Source: Dugong dugon (lineage: Eukaryota; Chordata; Mammalia; Sirenia; Dugongidae). Taken from it: a DNA stretch of 64,000 nucleotides. The notes beneath the pieces are model-generated. The model did not search any database. It saw only the letters and a program-made list of their open reading frames with translations, and was not told where the DNA came from. Where the stretch lies: contig CM057461.1 of NCBI GenBank assembly GCA_030035585.1, positions 169,147,624 through 169,211,623 on the forward strand, given 5' to 3'. Every line of letters begins with the position of its first letter. Positions within the stretch are counted from its first letter, which is position 1. Made by a program: the position numbers and the translations under genes. Shown here in pieces: positions 33,201-45,224 of the stretch.

Positions 33201-36200
33201 CAAGGTTGGATTCTGATACCCCTCTTCAGTCAGTGACTTACCAACCTGAAGTAGTGGTTCAAGAAATATACCTTCAAAAGAAAAAGCATAATGACCTAGA
33301 AGGTAAAAGTGCTGAACTTAGTGGTTCTGAAGTAATTTTGAACTCTGATGTCCCTCATTATTTAGTGACTGAACCTCAAATGTCTGTTAAAAAAATAAAC
33401 ATTCAGAAAGCTGAGCACATTGTTCCAGAAAACAAGAGTGATAAATGTAGTGGTTCTGAAATATTTTTGAATTCTTATGTTCCTCGTTGTTTAGTGACTG
33501 AACCTCAAATATGTGTTAAAAAAATAAACATTCAGAAAGAAGAGCATGTTCTAGAAAATAAGAGTGATGAATGTACTGGTTCTGAAGTAGTTTTGGATTC
33601 TGATATCTCTCTTCAGTCACTGACTCAAAAGCTTCTAGAGGATCATGTTGACCCAGAAGATGAAAGTACTGAATCTAGAAGTTTTGAAATAAGTTTGGAT
33701 ATTGATGCTCCTCTTCATTTCATCACTTACCAACCTCAACAAGCTCTTTTGAAAGAAAAGTGTGTCAATCTGGAAGATAAGAACAGTGAATCGAGTAGTT
33801 CTAAAATAAGTTTTGATTCTGATGACCCTCTTCAGTCATTGGCTGAACAAATTCAAGAAGCTGTTAAAAAAATAAACTTGTGGAAGGAAGAGGATATTGG
33901 CCTGGAAAATAAGATTGATGAACCTAATGGTTCTAAATTAATACATGATTCTGATGCTTCTCTTCAGGCTGTATCTGAGCAACCTGAAGTAGCTGTTAAA
34001 CAACTAAACCTTGAGAAGGAAGATCATGTTTACCTGGAAGATAAGAATAGCCAATATAGTGGTTCTGAAATGAGTTTGGATTCTGATTTCTTGCTTCAGT
34101 CAATAATTGATCAACCTGAAATAACTATTTTGGAGCAGGAGCATATTAAACTAGAAGATAAGCACAGTCAATCTTGGGGTTCTGAAATAAGTTTTGGTTC
34201 TGATGACCCTCTTCAGTCAGTGGCTGACCAGCTTCAGAAAGGTGTTAAAGAAATAAGTCTTTGGGAGGATGAAGAAGTTGACATGCAAGATAAGAGGGAT
34301 AAATCTGGCAGTTATGAAATCATGTATGATTCTGACGTTCTTCGGTCAGTGGCTGGTCAAACTGAAGAAGTGCTTAAAGAGACCAACCTTTCGAAGAAGC
34401 ATGTTGACTTGGAAGATGAGATCGTCAAACCTAGTGGTTCTAAAATAAGTTGCGAATCTGATAAACCTTTTCAGTCTGTGGCTGATGAGATTCAAGAGGC
34501 TATTAAAGAAATAAATCTTCTGAGGGAGGAAAATGTTTGTCTGAATGACAAGGGTTATGAACTCAATGATTCTGAAGTAATTTATGCTTCAGATGTCCCT
34601 ATTCAGTCAGTGGTTGAACAATTACACATTTTGGAACAGGAACATGCTAGTTTGGAAGATAAAAGCAATGATCCTTGTGGTCCTGAAATAAGTTTTGATT
34701 CTGATGATCCTCTTCAGTCAGTGGATGACGAGCTTCAGAAAGCTGTTAAAGAAATAAGTCTTTGGAAGGAAGACCATATTTATCTGGAAGATAAGAGCTA
34801 TAAACTAGGTGATTTTGAAGCGGCTTACAATTCCGATACTTCTTTTCATTACGTGGCTGATCAATCTCTTGTAGCTGTTAAAGGACTAAGCTTTCAAAAG
34901 AAGGATCATAATGACTTAGAAAATAAGAACTGTAAACCAAATGCTTCTGAAATAAAATTTGATTCTGGTGTTCATTTTCAGACAAATGTTGACCAGCCTC
35001 AAGTGGCTTGCAAAGAAACAAATATTCAGAAGGAAAAGCATCTTGATATGGAAAAGACCAGTGAACCTAGTGTTTCTGAAATGATTTGCATTTCTGACGT
35101 CCCTCTTCAAATAGTAGTTAACCAATGTCAAAAGTCAGTCAAAGAAACAAATCTTAATAAGGTATTTTTGGACCTGGTGACCAGTGATAGTGATTGTGAA
35201 ATAATTTCTGATTCTGATATCCCTTTTCAGTCAGTGACTGATCTGCCTCAAATGACTGTCAAAGAAGTAAACTGTGTAAATGCAGACTGTATTGATCTAG
35301 AAGATGAGAGTTGTGACTCTTGTGATTCTGAAATAAGATATGTTTGTGAAGGCCCTCCTCGATTAGAGGCAAACCAATCCAAAGAGATTTTCAAATTAGT
35401 AAACCAGAAAGGAGATTATATTATTCTGCAGGATTTGAGCTGTGATCCTTGTGGTTCTGAAATAGATTTTGATGTTAATGTCTCATATCAGTCCATGACT
35501 TACCAATCGCAAGGGTCTGATAAAAAAATGGAGAAATATATTGGCTCAGAAGATAAGAGTTGTGAATCTAGTGGTCCTAAAAGAAATTTCAGTGGGGAAG
35601 ACTCTTCTCAGTCAGTGACTGACCAGCTGCAAAAAGCTACCAAAGAAGTGAACCTTCAAAAGAACCTGGAAGACTCTGGCCTGGAAAATAAGAGCTGTGA
35701 ATCTAGTGCCTCTACAGTGGATTATGATGCCTCCCCTGAGTCAGTGATCCATGAAATAGCTGATAAAGAAAACTCTTTGAAGTTAAAACATACAGATCTA
35801 GAAAGTATGAGCTGTGAATCTTGTGGTCCTGAGATGAATTTACAACATGATCCCCCTCTTCAATGTGATACTGACCAGTCTAAAGAAGCTGTTAATAAAA
35901 TAGGCCTATTTGAGAAGATATCCTTTGACCTGAAAGATAACCATGCCTACCATTCAAGCTCTGTTTCCATGGTTAATCCTGTAAGCCACCTGGAGAAAGC
36001 AACGGGGGTCATAGAAGATAATCCTGATGAACCAGTTCTTGGAGACTTGCCTCATGTCCCTCCCTCATTTGTAGGGAAAACATGGTCTCAGATAATGAGA
36101 GAAGATGATATAAAAATAAATGCTCTTGTGAAGGAATACAAGGAAGGTCGTTTCCACTGTTACTTTGATGATGACTGTGAGACCAGGAAAATAAAAAAAA

Positions 36201-37642
36201 ATAATTTGAATGAAGAAGAAAAGATTACCTGGGCTGACCTTAACCAGAAAACTGCATCAGTTCAAGTGCCGTCATATTGTGATGGTATTGCAGGTGATAT
36301 TTTGGATATTGATGACTTTTCGATGGCCTTAGATAAACCATGTCTTCATTCTCAAGCAAAGAGGCCTTATAAACAAAAATGGCTCATGGCATCTCGATGC
36401 CAAACTGTGAAAGTCAGCCATGGAACTCAAACCAATTTTATTAGTTACCCAGTGATGAAAAGAGAAATAATCAGACAAGAGGAAGACTCACCAAAAAGGA
36501 AGTATTTACATTTACAAAATGACAAAATAACAAAAAAAAAAAAAATTGAAACAATTGAATTTCCTGAATCGTGTGCTGAAGTCTTGAAACCTTTGCAGCC
36601 CAGTGCCTTAGTCTATGTTCTTTCTTCTCCAGATAGTAAACTGAAGGAAGATGAATCCCTCAACTTCTCTAAAATGGAGCAAAATAGTTGGGAGAATATA
36701 CAGTACCAATGTCAGCAGAGTTCTTTTAAGTATTATGACCCATTGACTAAGCAAATTGTAATTGATCCTCCAAACACAGTAGTACCAGAAGCTGACAATG
36801 ATAACTGGGTTAAAATTCATTTCAGCAGGAACACCCTAGACTCCAGTACACGAGATAATGATGCTCACGTACAAAGCTCTGCTTTAGCATCTTTTATGGC
36901 TGTTCCAGTAAGGTATGGGTTAAAGTCACATCAGGGGGCCAGTGGATCTTCTGTGTTTTTAGAGAAACCAGAGATTTTGAATTCTAGTGAAGTACCAAAG
37001 GAAAGTAATATTCACTTAACTCTTTTAACTCATGATGCTGTCCAAATCTCTGCAAAATCAGTTGGAAATGAGTTTTTAGAGACTAAAAGTAAAAAGAAAA
37101 TGTGGAAAAGGAAGGTAACAATTAATAATAAGCCAGGTTTTCCTAAAAAGATTCTTAAACCAATTATTCTCCAGCAAAAAACCAGAATTGCTTCAGAAGA
37201 ACAACCCATCTGGATTAGGACTAAACCAAGTGAGGTAATTAGAAAGTATATTCCAAAATACTCTGCTTTTTTACATCACAGATTTCAATCCAGGAGCACT
37301 TTTATTGGAATGCATCTGAAGAAGAAAAAATCTGATGTCAGAAGGCTAAAGAAGGTGAAGAGACCAGCCAAAACAGTTTTGAACTCCTCAGTTCCACCAG
37401 TTGGTCCTGAAGAGCAGTTAGGAGCTGTATCGAGCTCTGCTCCAAAGCAACCTGTGCAGGATTCTTCTTCCTGTGTTTTGGGAAGGAAGATGAATGGTAG
37501 TAACAATCGCCTTAAGACACAAAAACAGACTTCTAAACCTGTTAAAATATATGCTTTGAGAAGTTTATCTTCTCAGATACCACAATCTGATAGAATAAGG
37601 ACTCGGCTGTCAAACAAATTGAGAGGTAGTAAGGTAAACTAG
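30235..37642 (+). CDS. ZDBF2: ZDBF2 giant terminal coding exon
   Basis: Encodes residue 63 (shared Arg codon) to 2531, stop TAG at 37640-37642. The frame is open for 7.4 kb. The acceptor is the tract ending GATTTTTAG at 30234. The frame also stays open 92 bp upstream to an ATG at 30143, but that part is intron. The protein is recognised as ZDBF2 by stretches such as [17 protein letters not shown] and [20 protein letters not shown]. It is somewhat longer than human ZDBF2 (about 2350 residues). Residues about 355-1965 are about 38 degenerate acidic repeats. From about residue 2004 ([14 protein letters not shown]) the sequence is non-repetitive, with basic clusters KITKKKKIE (about 2162) and [15 protein letters not shown] (about 2425) that may act as nuclear signals. 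The molecular role is poorly known. The gene is imprinted, expressed from the paternal copy, in human and mouse. Confidence 0.97.
31110..35940 (+). repeat. ZDBF2 coding tandem repeat array
   Basis: About 38 units of 37-45 residues, each near the pattern SGSEISFDSD-PLQSV-DQPQ-AVKEINL-KEEHV-LEDKS-E. Unit spacing in DNA is about 110-135 bp. Units differ at many positions, but neighbours are often most alike. For example, two nearly identical 129-bp units start at 33362 and 33491. Units starting near 33795, 34175 and 34675 share SDDPLQS and a KEISLWK-like end. Confidence 0.9.
36532..36545 (+). repeat. A14 homopolymer within the ZDBF2 reading frame
   Basis: Fourteen A residues encode most of KITKKKKIE. 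The frame is correct in this copy. Confidence 0.98.
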
Positions 37643-38137
37643 AAGTTTTTGTGTTAAAGCTAGTTGAGAATTCAGTATTTCAGCTGAAATATATTGGGTA
37701 CTTAGTGCAGGTAGCTTTCCCAACTTTGGAGGGAAAACTAACCTTGAACTATTTTGCTATAGATATTATTTTTCAGAACTTTTATATTCATTTGAAATCA
37801 GTGCTTAGGATCCTGTTTATTTTCTTTTCTAAGTCTCAGAAGCCCTTTGTCCATTTTCAGTAGAAGAGCTTCATCTTAATTTATAGCATAGTGTAATTTA
37901 GTACAGTATATAAAATTTTGTCTCTTAACTCATGGACTTCTTGTTTATTTTTTGTGATTGCATCTCTCCTGCCAGCAGATTATAACTTAGAGAATGTATA
38001 TAGCAAACTTATTAAATGTTATCTTTACTTTTAAAAAATTGGAACAAATGAATATATGCCTACATCCTATGTGTTTCAGAGTGGCATTGTCAATATAGTG
38101 TTCTTACTGGAAAATAAAAAAGAATAACTATAATAAA
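37643..38137 (+). other. ZDBF2: ZDBF2 3' UTR, minimal extent
   Basis: AT-rich sequence after the stop with two AATAAA signals close together at 38113-38118 and 38132-38137. Another AATAAA lies at 38822-38827. The true end may be further downstream, since ZDBF2 mRNAs have long 3' UTRs. Confidence 0.55.
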
Positions 38138-38167
38138 TTACCTCAACTTTTGACTGGGGTTGACTTA

Positions 38168-38327
38168 CCAAAAACCCATTGCTGTTGAGTTGATTCTGAC
38201 TCATAGCGACCCTATAGGACAGAGTAGAACTGCCCTATAGGGTTTCCAAGGAGTGGCTGGTGGATTCAAACTGCTGACCTTTTTGTTAGCAGCCGAATTC
38301 TTAACCACAGAGCCACCAGGGCTCCGA
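38168..38327 (-). mobile_element. AfroSINE with 10-bp target duplication
   Basis: Minus-strand copy just after the first poly(A) signals. The duplication GGTTGACTTA is at 38158-38167 and 38328-38337. Confidence 0.95.
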
Positions 38328-38337
38328 GGTTGACTTA

Positions 38338-39514
38338 AGTGATCATAAACAAAAGATAACTTATTTTTCTTTTAAATTCTATAGAATGAGATTCCATAAT
38401 CTGTAATCATTTGGACACATGTGCACATGTAATCTCTGCAGGTTTTCCTTTAGCGTTGTTACATTTTAAGAAGAAAATGAGCTTGCCAGTGTGATTATTC
38501 TTTTCTGCCACGTTTACTGCCCTCCACATGAAGAGTTGGAGGTTTGATATAAAAATCCAGGTTATTTGATGGCCTTATCTCTTACAAATATTTTATACAT
38601 TAGCATAACATTTCTTAATAGCTTGAACTGAAATAGTTGGTTTTGGTAATATTATTTGGGCAGGCCATTAATTGTTATTAATAAATTATTAATAGTCTTA
38701 ATATTTCAAAAGATTGAATAAAACTGGTAATTTAAATGTAAGTCCATTTTACAAGTGACAAACGATATATTTTTATATTAGTTGGGTTTTCCTTAAACTG
38801 CTAGCTGATTTTAATAGTTCAAATAAAAGGTATTAAAATAGGCAGTTTAAGTCTGGGGTAATCAGAATATATTTAGATCTTTTATTCAGGGACACTGGTT
38901 GAGCTATTATAGATGCATCCAATTTCCTGTTAAGATCCTGGACCACTTTCTGTCATTAATATTAGGAGGAAGCATGGGTTTCAACTATATTGTACAACTA
39001 CTGGATTTTATTGAAACTAGGATCAATGGTAAGCTGTATCATGATTTCAGAGATATAAAAATATGTTATCTTAGAGTTGATGAAATATAGTGTAACAGTT
39101 GGTTTCTAAACATTGTTTTACTTCAGGAGCCATTATTTAACGTGGGTTTGTTATGAGAGTGTTACGTTGTAATTTCTTTATTTCTAAATTTAAACAGTAA
39201 TTATGTTGAAAATATGAGCAAATGTTTGTATTTTTACTCGCAAAGCAACATATATAAAGTCTTCTTCAACCTTTCTCCTCATTATAAACATTTTAATTTC
39301 CTTTTTAAAGTATCACTGTGGACCACTAGTTCAAAATAAGCCTCCAATTTTAATTTTGGAGAAAAACTGCCCTACTGACTAGGAGTTAAACAGATAACTA
39401 GTATATAAAATGTATTCTGTTTGTGGGTATTGGTGTCTTTTTTTCCTATGAAATAGATACATAATTCCCTTAAGCACTATTAATTGACATTTTATATACT
39501 TTTAGCATAAGTTT
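38338..39514. other. Possible extended 3' UTR or downstream flank
   Basis: AT-rich unique-looking sequence with an AATAAA at 38822-38827. No gene seen. Confidence 0.4.
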
Positions 39515-39665
39515 AAAAGCAAAACCCAAATCAGTTGCTGTCAAGCCCATTCCAACTCATGGTGACCCCATGTGTGTCAGAGCAGAACTGTACTCCATAG
39601 GGTTTCCAATGGCTGATTTTTCAGAATTAGATCGCGAGGACTTTCTCCTGAGGTGCCTCTGAGTT
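39515..39665 (-). mobile_element. AfroSINE, diverged
   Basis: Minus-strand copy: 'cagttgctgtcaagcccatt', 'gtgtgtcagagcagaactgt'. The head side is decayed. Confidence 0.75.
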
Positions 39666-40399
39666 TTTAAAACGAGAGAATGTATACAAATAATCGATGT
39701 AAAATATCTATTGTTATTATGTCATACAGAACGGATAGTTCTTATAATTCAAGTGATCAAAAATTTTAAATTAAAAAAATTCTGCTACCTTTTTAGCTTG
39801 AAAATTTCTAAGTACCATTTTTTAAAAAGCTTATATTTAAACTTTATATTATTGAATATATAAAAGCATAATATAATACTGATGATTTTGTTTAACAGTT
39901 TGGAAATGTTTACTAAATTTTTATAGTCGATATTATTTTAGACAACTTGAAACCTTGAATAGTAAAAATTATAATTTAAATTAGAAATTAGTTACTTTCA
40001 GAATTTGGTAGGATTCAAGATTTGCCCCTTTGTCTAAATACATTTAGGTTTAACTTGCAGGTTAAACAACTGACTGTTTTTTATATATTCAAGAATATAT
40101 TAAATTCTCTTCATAGTAAAAAAAAATCAAATAATAATGAATATTAATCTTGTCCTTGTTCAGTATCTTGCATAAATATTATAATTTCTTAAGTTATATG
40201 GTATGTGAACTATATTGTATAAAGAATGTTTTGTATTTGTTCATTTAATTTATTTATGTAACTAGGGCTCTGAGTGTTACCTTTTTTTGTAAAGAGAAAC
40301 TACATTTAAATATTCAAATAATTATATATTTTCATGTAAACTAATGTGAAGACTAATGATGTATTTTTTACAATGCAATTTAAAGAGTAAACTTGTTTT
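39666..40399. other. Intergenic, no gene recognised
   Basis: Very AT-rich DNA (A and T runs) with no identifiable feature. Confidence 0.5.
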
Positions 40400-41745
40400 T
40401 CTGATTTTTCCTCAAGTAAATTGGTGTCAAGGGATTGATCTTCTGTCTCACTAATTCTGACTTCTGTTGCTCAGTTCTGCTCCTATGACTTTCTTCTATT
40501 GAGTTGTCTAATTCTGAAATTTTATTGTAAATCTTTTGGATTTTTAGTTTTTGTGTCTGTGTGGATTCTATCAGCCTGTTAATTTTGTTGTTTTGTTCTT
40601 GTATTGTTTTCCTGAAATCCTCTATTGCTTTGTCTTTGTGTTCCTTGGCTTGGTCTGAGTTTTTGAATGATCTCCCTCCTGATCTGTTGGAGAGCTCTGT
40701 ATATTAGTCTTTTGAATTCTATCCAGGTAGTTCCATTACCTTATCTTCCTTTGGAAGGTTTCTTGGTTCTTTATTTTGGTCACTTGCTGGAGCCATCTTG
40801 ACCTGCTTTATGTGATTGGATATTAACTGTTGTCTACGAGGCATCAGTAAATTATTGTATTTATTTATTGTATGTGTGTTTACTGTGTCCTAACTTTGTG
40901 TTTTATTTTGTTTTGATATGCCCAAGTAGGCTGGTTGTGTGAGTTACTTCGGTTATTGGCATCTTTGAAGCTCTCATGTCCCGTCTCCAGGTGGTCAGAG
41001 CAGCTACTAGGTGTGTGAGCCCAGGAATCTGTTCACTTCTTGTGCAGGTGCAGCACAGGTGTCCAGGTCATCGGTCACCAAATGTGTGGTGCAGACTCTC
41101 ACCTACAGTCCTAGATGGGCAGGGCTGTGTAGGGGTGTTTGGAGCAGGCACAGGTATATGTGTGGAGCAGGGCAGGGGGCTGACTGCTGCCCTGGGAGCC
41201 TGGGTGGAGGGCATGTTCCTGTCCCATAGAGCACGCAGTGGGAGAGTGTTGCAGCCAGTCCTTGGGTACCTGGTGCTGTTGGCTGGAGGGACTGGGAGGC
41301 ACCACTTATTCTCAGACCCCTGTCGTGGGTGGCTAGATGGAGTGGGTGGTACTGCCAGCCCTCAGGCCCCTGGTGTGTAGGTGTGAGACCCCTGCTTAAG
41401 GGGCAGGGTGATGCCAAATGTCATGAATCTGCAGCTCCCCCTTGACTGCTATAGTTGAAAATGGGCTTCAGGTGTATGCCCTGCTGTTTTATGCTAATGA
41501 AGGCATGTGGTGCTGAATCTGCCCACACAGGTCTAGGCAGGGGTGAAGGGTGCTGCAAGTCTGTAGACCCCTTATGCCAGTGGCTGGGTGTTGGGGCAGG
41601 GACTCCCTACCACCCTGAGTTTCCAGCTTAGGGGGCGTGGCATATTTTAAAGCTGTGAGACTAGTGTGGGCGTGGATAGCCCTGAGTTCCCAGCTTAGGA
41701 CGGGTGGCAGTTGTTGAATGCTACTGTTGTGGAGCTGTTTCTCTT
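40400..41745 (-). mobile_element. L1 5' fragment: 5' UTR and start of ORF1 (second copy)
   Basis: Read on the minus strand, 41745-40810 matches the 5' UTR of the neighbouring L1 (44510-43560). 40795-40405 matches the first third of ORF1 (coiled-coil region). It ends abruptly within ORF1, with no ORF2 or poly(A) tail. The long frame at 40976-41380 is GC-rich 5' UTR and not a gene. Confidence 0.8.
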
Positions 41746-44700
41746 TTCAGTGCTGTTGAAGAGTTTGTTTTATGTATTTTGGAGCCCTTTCATTGGGTGT
41801 GTAAATATTTATTACGGTTATGTACTCCTGGTGTATTGACCCTGTAATCATTACATAGTGTCCTTCCTTATCTTTTGTGGTGGATTTTGCTTTGAAGTCT
41901 ATTTTGTCAGAGATTAATATTGCCACCCCTGCTCTTTTTTGATAGTTGTTTGCTTGATATATTTTTTTCCATCCTTTGAGTTTTAGTTTGTTTGTGTCTT
42001 TAAGTCTAAAGTGTGTCTCTTTTAGGCAGCATATAGACGATTCGTGTTTTTTTTATCCGTTCTGCCACTGTCTGTCTCTATTGGTGTATTTAGTCCATTT
42101 ACATTCTGTGTAATTATTGATAGGCATGAGTTTAGTGCTGTCATTTTGATGGGTTTTTTGGGGGGGTATGGTGTTGACAGTTTCTTTGTTCCACTTGATT
42201 TTCTGTGTTGAGTCATTTTTCTTTATGTATTTTCTTTTCATCTTTTTCATTGTTGTTAATTTTGTATTTGCTGAGTCTATGTTTTCCTTCTTTTTTATTT
42301 TGATGTGTAGGTTTGTTAGTTTCCTTTTGACTGTCTTAAAATTTACCTCTATTTTTCTAAGTTTAAACCAATCTTATTTTTTGGTATTGCCTTAACTTCC
42401 TCTCCATATGGAAGTTCTTTTTTTGTTAAAAAATGTTGTCATCTTTTACATATTGACATCTCTGTTTCCCTATTTTCATTGTTTTTGTTTTGACTTATTT
42501 TTGTGACTTCCCTATCTGGGTTGATATCTGGTTGTTCTGTCCTGTGTTCTAGTCTTGCGTTGTTGTCTGATATTAATGATTCTCTAGCCAAAGGACTCCC
42601 TTTAGTATTTCTTGTAATTTTGACTTGGTTTTTACAAATTCCTTTCACTTCTCTTTATTTGGAAATACCCTAATTTTTTCTTCATATTTGAGAGACAATT
42701 TCACTGGATATATAATTATTCGCTGGCATTTTTTTTCCTTCAAGGCTTTATATATGTCATCCCATTGCCTTCTTGCCTGCGTGGTTTCTGCTGCGTAGTC
42801 AGAGCTTAGTCTTACTCACTCTCCTTTTAGGTGATTTTTCAATTATCCCTAGCCACTCTTAAAATTCTCTCTTTATCTTTGGTTTTGGTAAGTTTAACTA
42901 TAATATGTCTTGGTGTCTTTCTTTTGGGATCTACCCTGTGTGGGGTTTGATGAGTTTCTTGGATAGATATCTTCTCATCTTTCATGATATAAGGGAAGTT
43001 TTCTGCCAACAAATCTTCAACAATTCTCACAGTATTTTCTGTTATCCCCTCTCCCCTTTCTGGTACTGCAGTGACTTTGTAGGTTGTTCCTCTTGATAGA
43101 GTCCCACATAATTCTCAGGGTTTCTTCATTTTTTTAAATTCTTTTATCTGATTTTTCCTCAAATAAATTGGTGTTAAGTGCTTTATCTTCAATTTCACTC
43201 ATTCTGACTTCCATTGCCTCAATTCTGCTCCTATGACTTTCTATTAAGTTGTCTAGTTCTGAAATTTTATTGTTAATCTTTTGGATTTCTAGTTTTTGTG
43301 TCTGTGTGGATTCTATCAGCCTGTTAATTTTGTTGTTTTGTTCTTGTACTGCTTTCTTGAAATCCTCTGTTGCTTTGTCTTTGTGTTCCTTGGCTTGGTC
43401 TGAGTTTTGCATGATCTCCTTCCTGATCTGTTGGAGAGCTCTGTATATTAGTCTTTTGATTTCTGTCTCAGGTAGTTCCATTACTTTATCTTCCTCCAGA
43501 AGGTTTCCTGGTTCTTCGTTTTGGTCATTTGCTGGAGCCATCATGGTCTGCCTCTTTATGTGATTTGATATTGACTGTTATCTATGAGGCATCAATAAGT
43601 TACTATATTTGTTTTTTATATGTTTGCTTACTGTGTCCTAGCTTCTTGTTTTGTTTTGTTTTGATATGTCCAAATCGGCTGGAAATTTGAGCTTCTTTGA
43701 TTATTGGCATTTTTGAAGCTCTCACATACTGTCACCAGGTGATTAGCGCTGCTACTAGATGTGTGAGCCCAGGAGTCCGTTTACTTTTCTTGTGTGGATT
43801 CAGCTCAGTGTCCAGGTTGTTGGTCACTGAATGTGTGGTGCAGGCTCTCACCTACAGTCCTAGATGAGCAGGGCTACGTAGGGGTGATTGGAGCAGACAC
43901 AGGTATCTGGCTGCAGTAGGGGTTGTGTGCTAAGTAAGGTAGAGGGCTGACAGTTGCCTCTGAGTGCCTAGGTGGAAGGCATGTTTCTGTCTCCTAGAGT
44001 GCATAGGTGGGTGGGTTTTGCAGCTGGACTTTGGGCACCAAATGATGTTGGCAGTAAGGACTGGGAGGCACCACTTATTTTTAGACCCCTGTTGTGGGTG
44101 GCTAGGTGGAGTGGGTGGAGCCACCAGTCCTCAGGTCCCTGATGTGGGTAGGTGAGGACCTTGCTTAATGGTCAGCAGGGTTTCAGTTGTCATGAATCTG
44201 CCACTCCCCCTTAGCTGCTGCCGTTGAAAATAGGCTTCAGGTATATACCCTGTTGTACTATGCTAAAGTGGGCCTGTGCTGTTGAATGGGCCCACACAGG
44301 TCTAGGCGGGGGTGAAAGGCATTCAACGTCTGTGGACCCCTTACTCCTGTGCCTAGGCAGAAGGGGCAGTGTCTGCTCTGAGTTCCAGGCTCAGGGGTGC
44401 TGGCAGTTTCTTTTTTCCTGTTTCTTTATTTGTTCCCTCCCCAAAGCCAGGAGACAGGCTCAAGCACACCATGGGTCCCACTTCCGGCCTATGGAGCATG
44501 GCAACCGCTGAACACTACTATACCAGGACTGGAGCAGAGCAGGGAGGGAGCGAGTGAGGGGAAGAGAGGCACTTCCCAGAGGGGGAAGGGTTATTTTGAT
44601 CCCGCGCAGTAGGTTAGATTCTTGTACTTAACTTTCACATATCAAGCGCCACTTCCCTCTGGCTCTGGAGTCTTGTGCAGACTCTCCACCCCTCAGTTTC

Positions 44701-44982
44701 TCCCCTGCATGAAAAATGCATCCCGAGCACTACTACTTGCCTCAGCGCACGTGTGCGAAATGATTCAGCCTGCAGTGTGCCAGCCAGGTCAGATTTGGCA
44801 AATCCTCACTGCTTCTGAACTGCCCCCTCTCCCCAGCTCAGTCTGACTCCTCAACTTTGTCTTTGATGTTCAGGGCTCCTAGATTGTCATACATAATCAA
44901 TTCACTTGTTTTTTCAGGTCTTTGTTGTAAGAGGGACTACAGGAAGCATCTGACTATTCGACAATCTTGGCCCTGCCTCCCC
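41746..44982 (-). mobile_element. L1 5' part: intact 5' end, ORF1, start of ORF2 (first copy)
   Basis: The 5' terminus is complete; the reverse complement at 44982 reads GGGGAGGCAGGGCCAAGAT like canonical L1 starts. ORF1 begins at 43544 with a long coiled coil (QEQNNKINRLIE) and continues in broken frames. The RRM part is at 43030-42839 (QTPHRVDPKRKTPRHIIVKL). ORF2 begins at about 42216 with the endonuclease start (TQNVNGLN) and runs to about 41750, where it is cut off. RT, 3' UTR and poly(A) tail are missing. Not functional. Confidence 0.85.
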
Positions 44983-45039
44983 TGTGCCATCTTCTTGATC
45001 ACTGTTATATTTGAATCCAACGTACTATAATTATCAGTA

Positions 45040-45190
45040 TATATCAGATAATAAAATTGAAGCACAGAGCAGTTAAGTAATTTTTCCAAAGTCACAGAGC
45101 CAAGTGAGTAGTGGAGCCAGGATTTGAAACCCATCCAATGCTATGATTACACAGTATGTTCTTTTAAGCACTGTACTATCCTACCTGCCA
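45040..45190 (+). repeat. MIR SINE fragment
   Basis: 'agcacagagcagttaagtaa', 'caaagtcacagagccaagtg' and 'gagccaggatttgaaaccca' match the MIR 3' half. Confidence 0.7.
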
Positions 45191-45224
45191 TCTAGAGTTC
45201 TAAAATTATAGACTTAGAATACAA

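Noticed and set aside
31110-35940. Regular spacing suggesting a CRISPR-like array
   Set aside because: Repeats are coding, degenerate and in frame within ZDBF2; the host is a mammal.
40976-41417. Frames of 104-134 residues on both strands
   Set aside because: GC-rich L1 5' UTR; the same region in the neighbouring L1 copy does not keep the frame.
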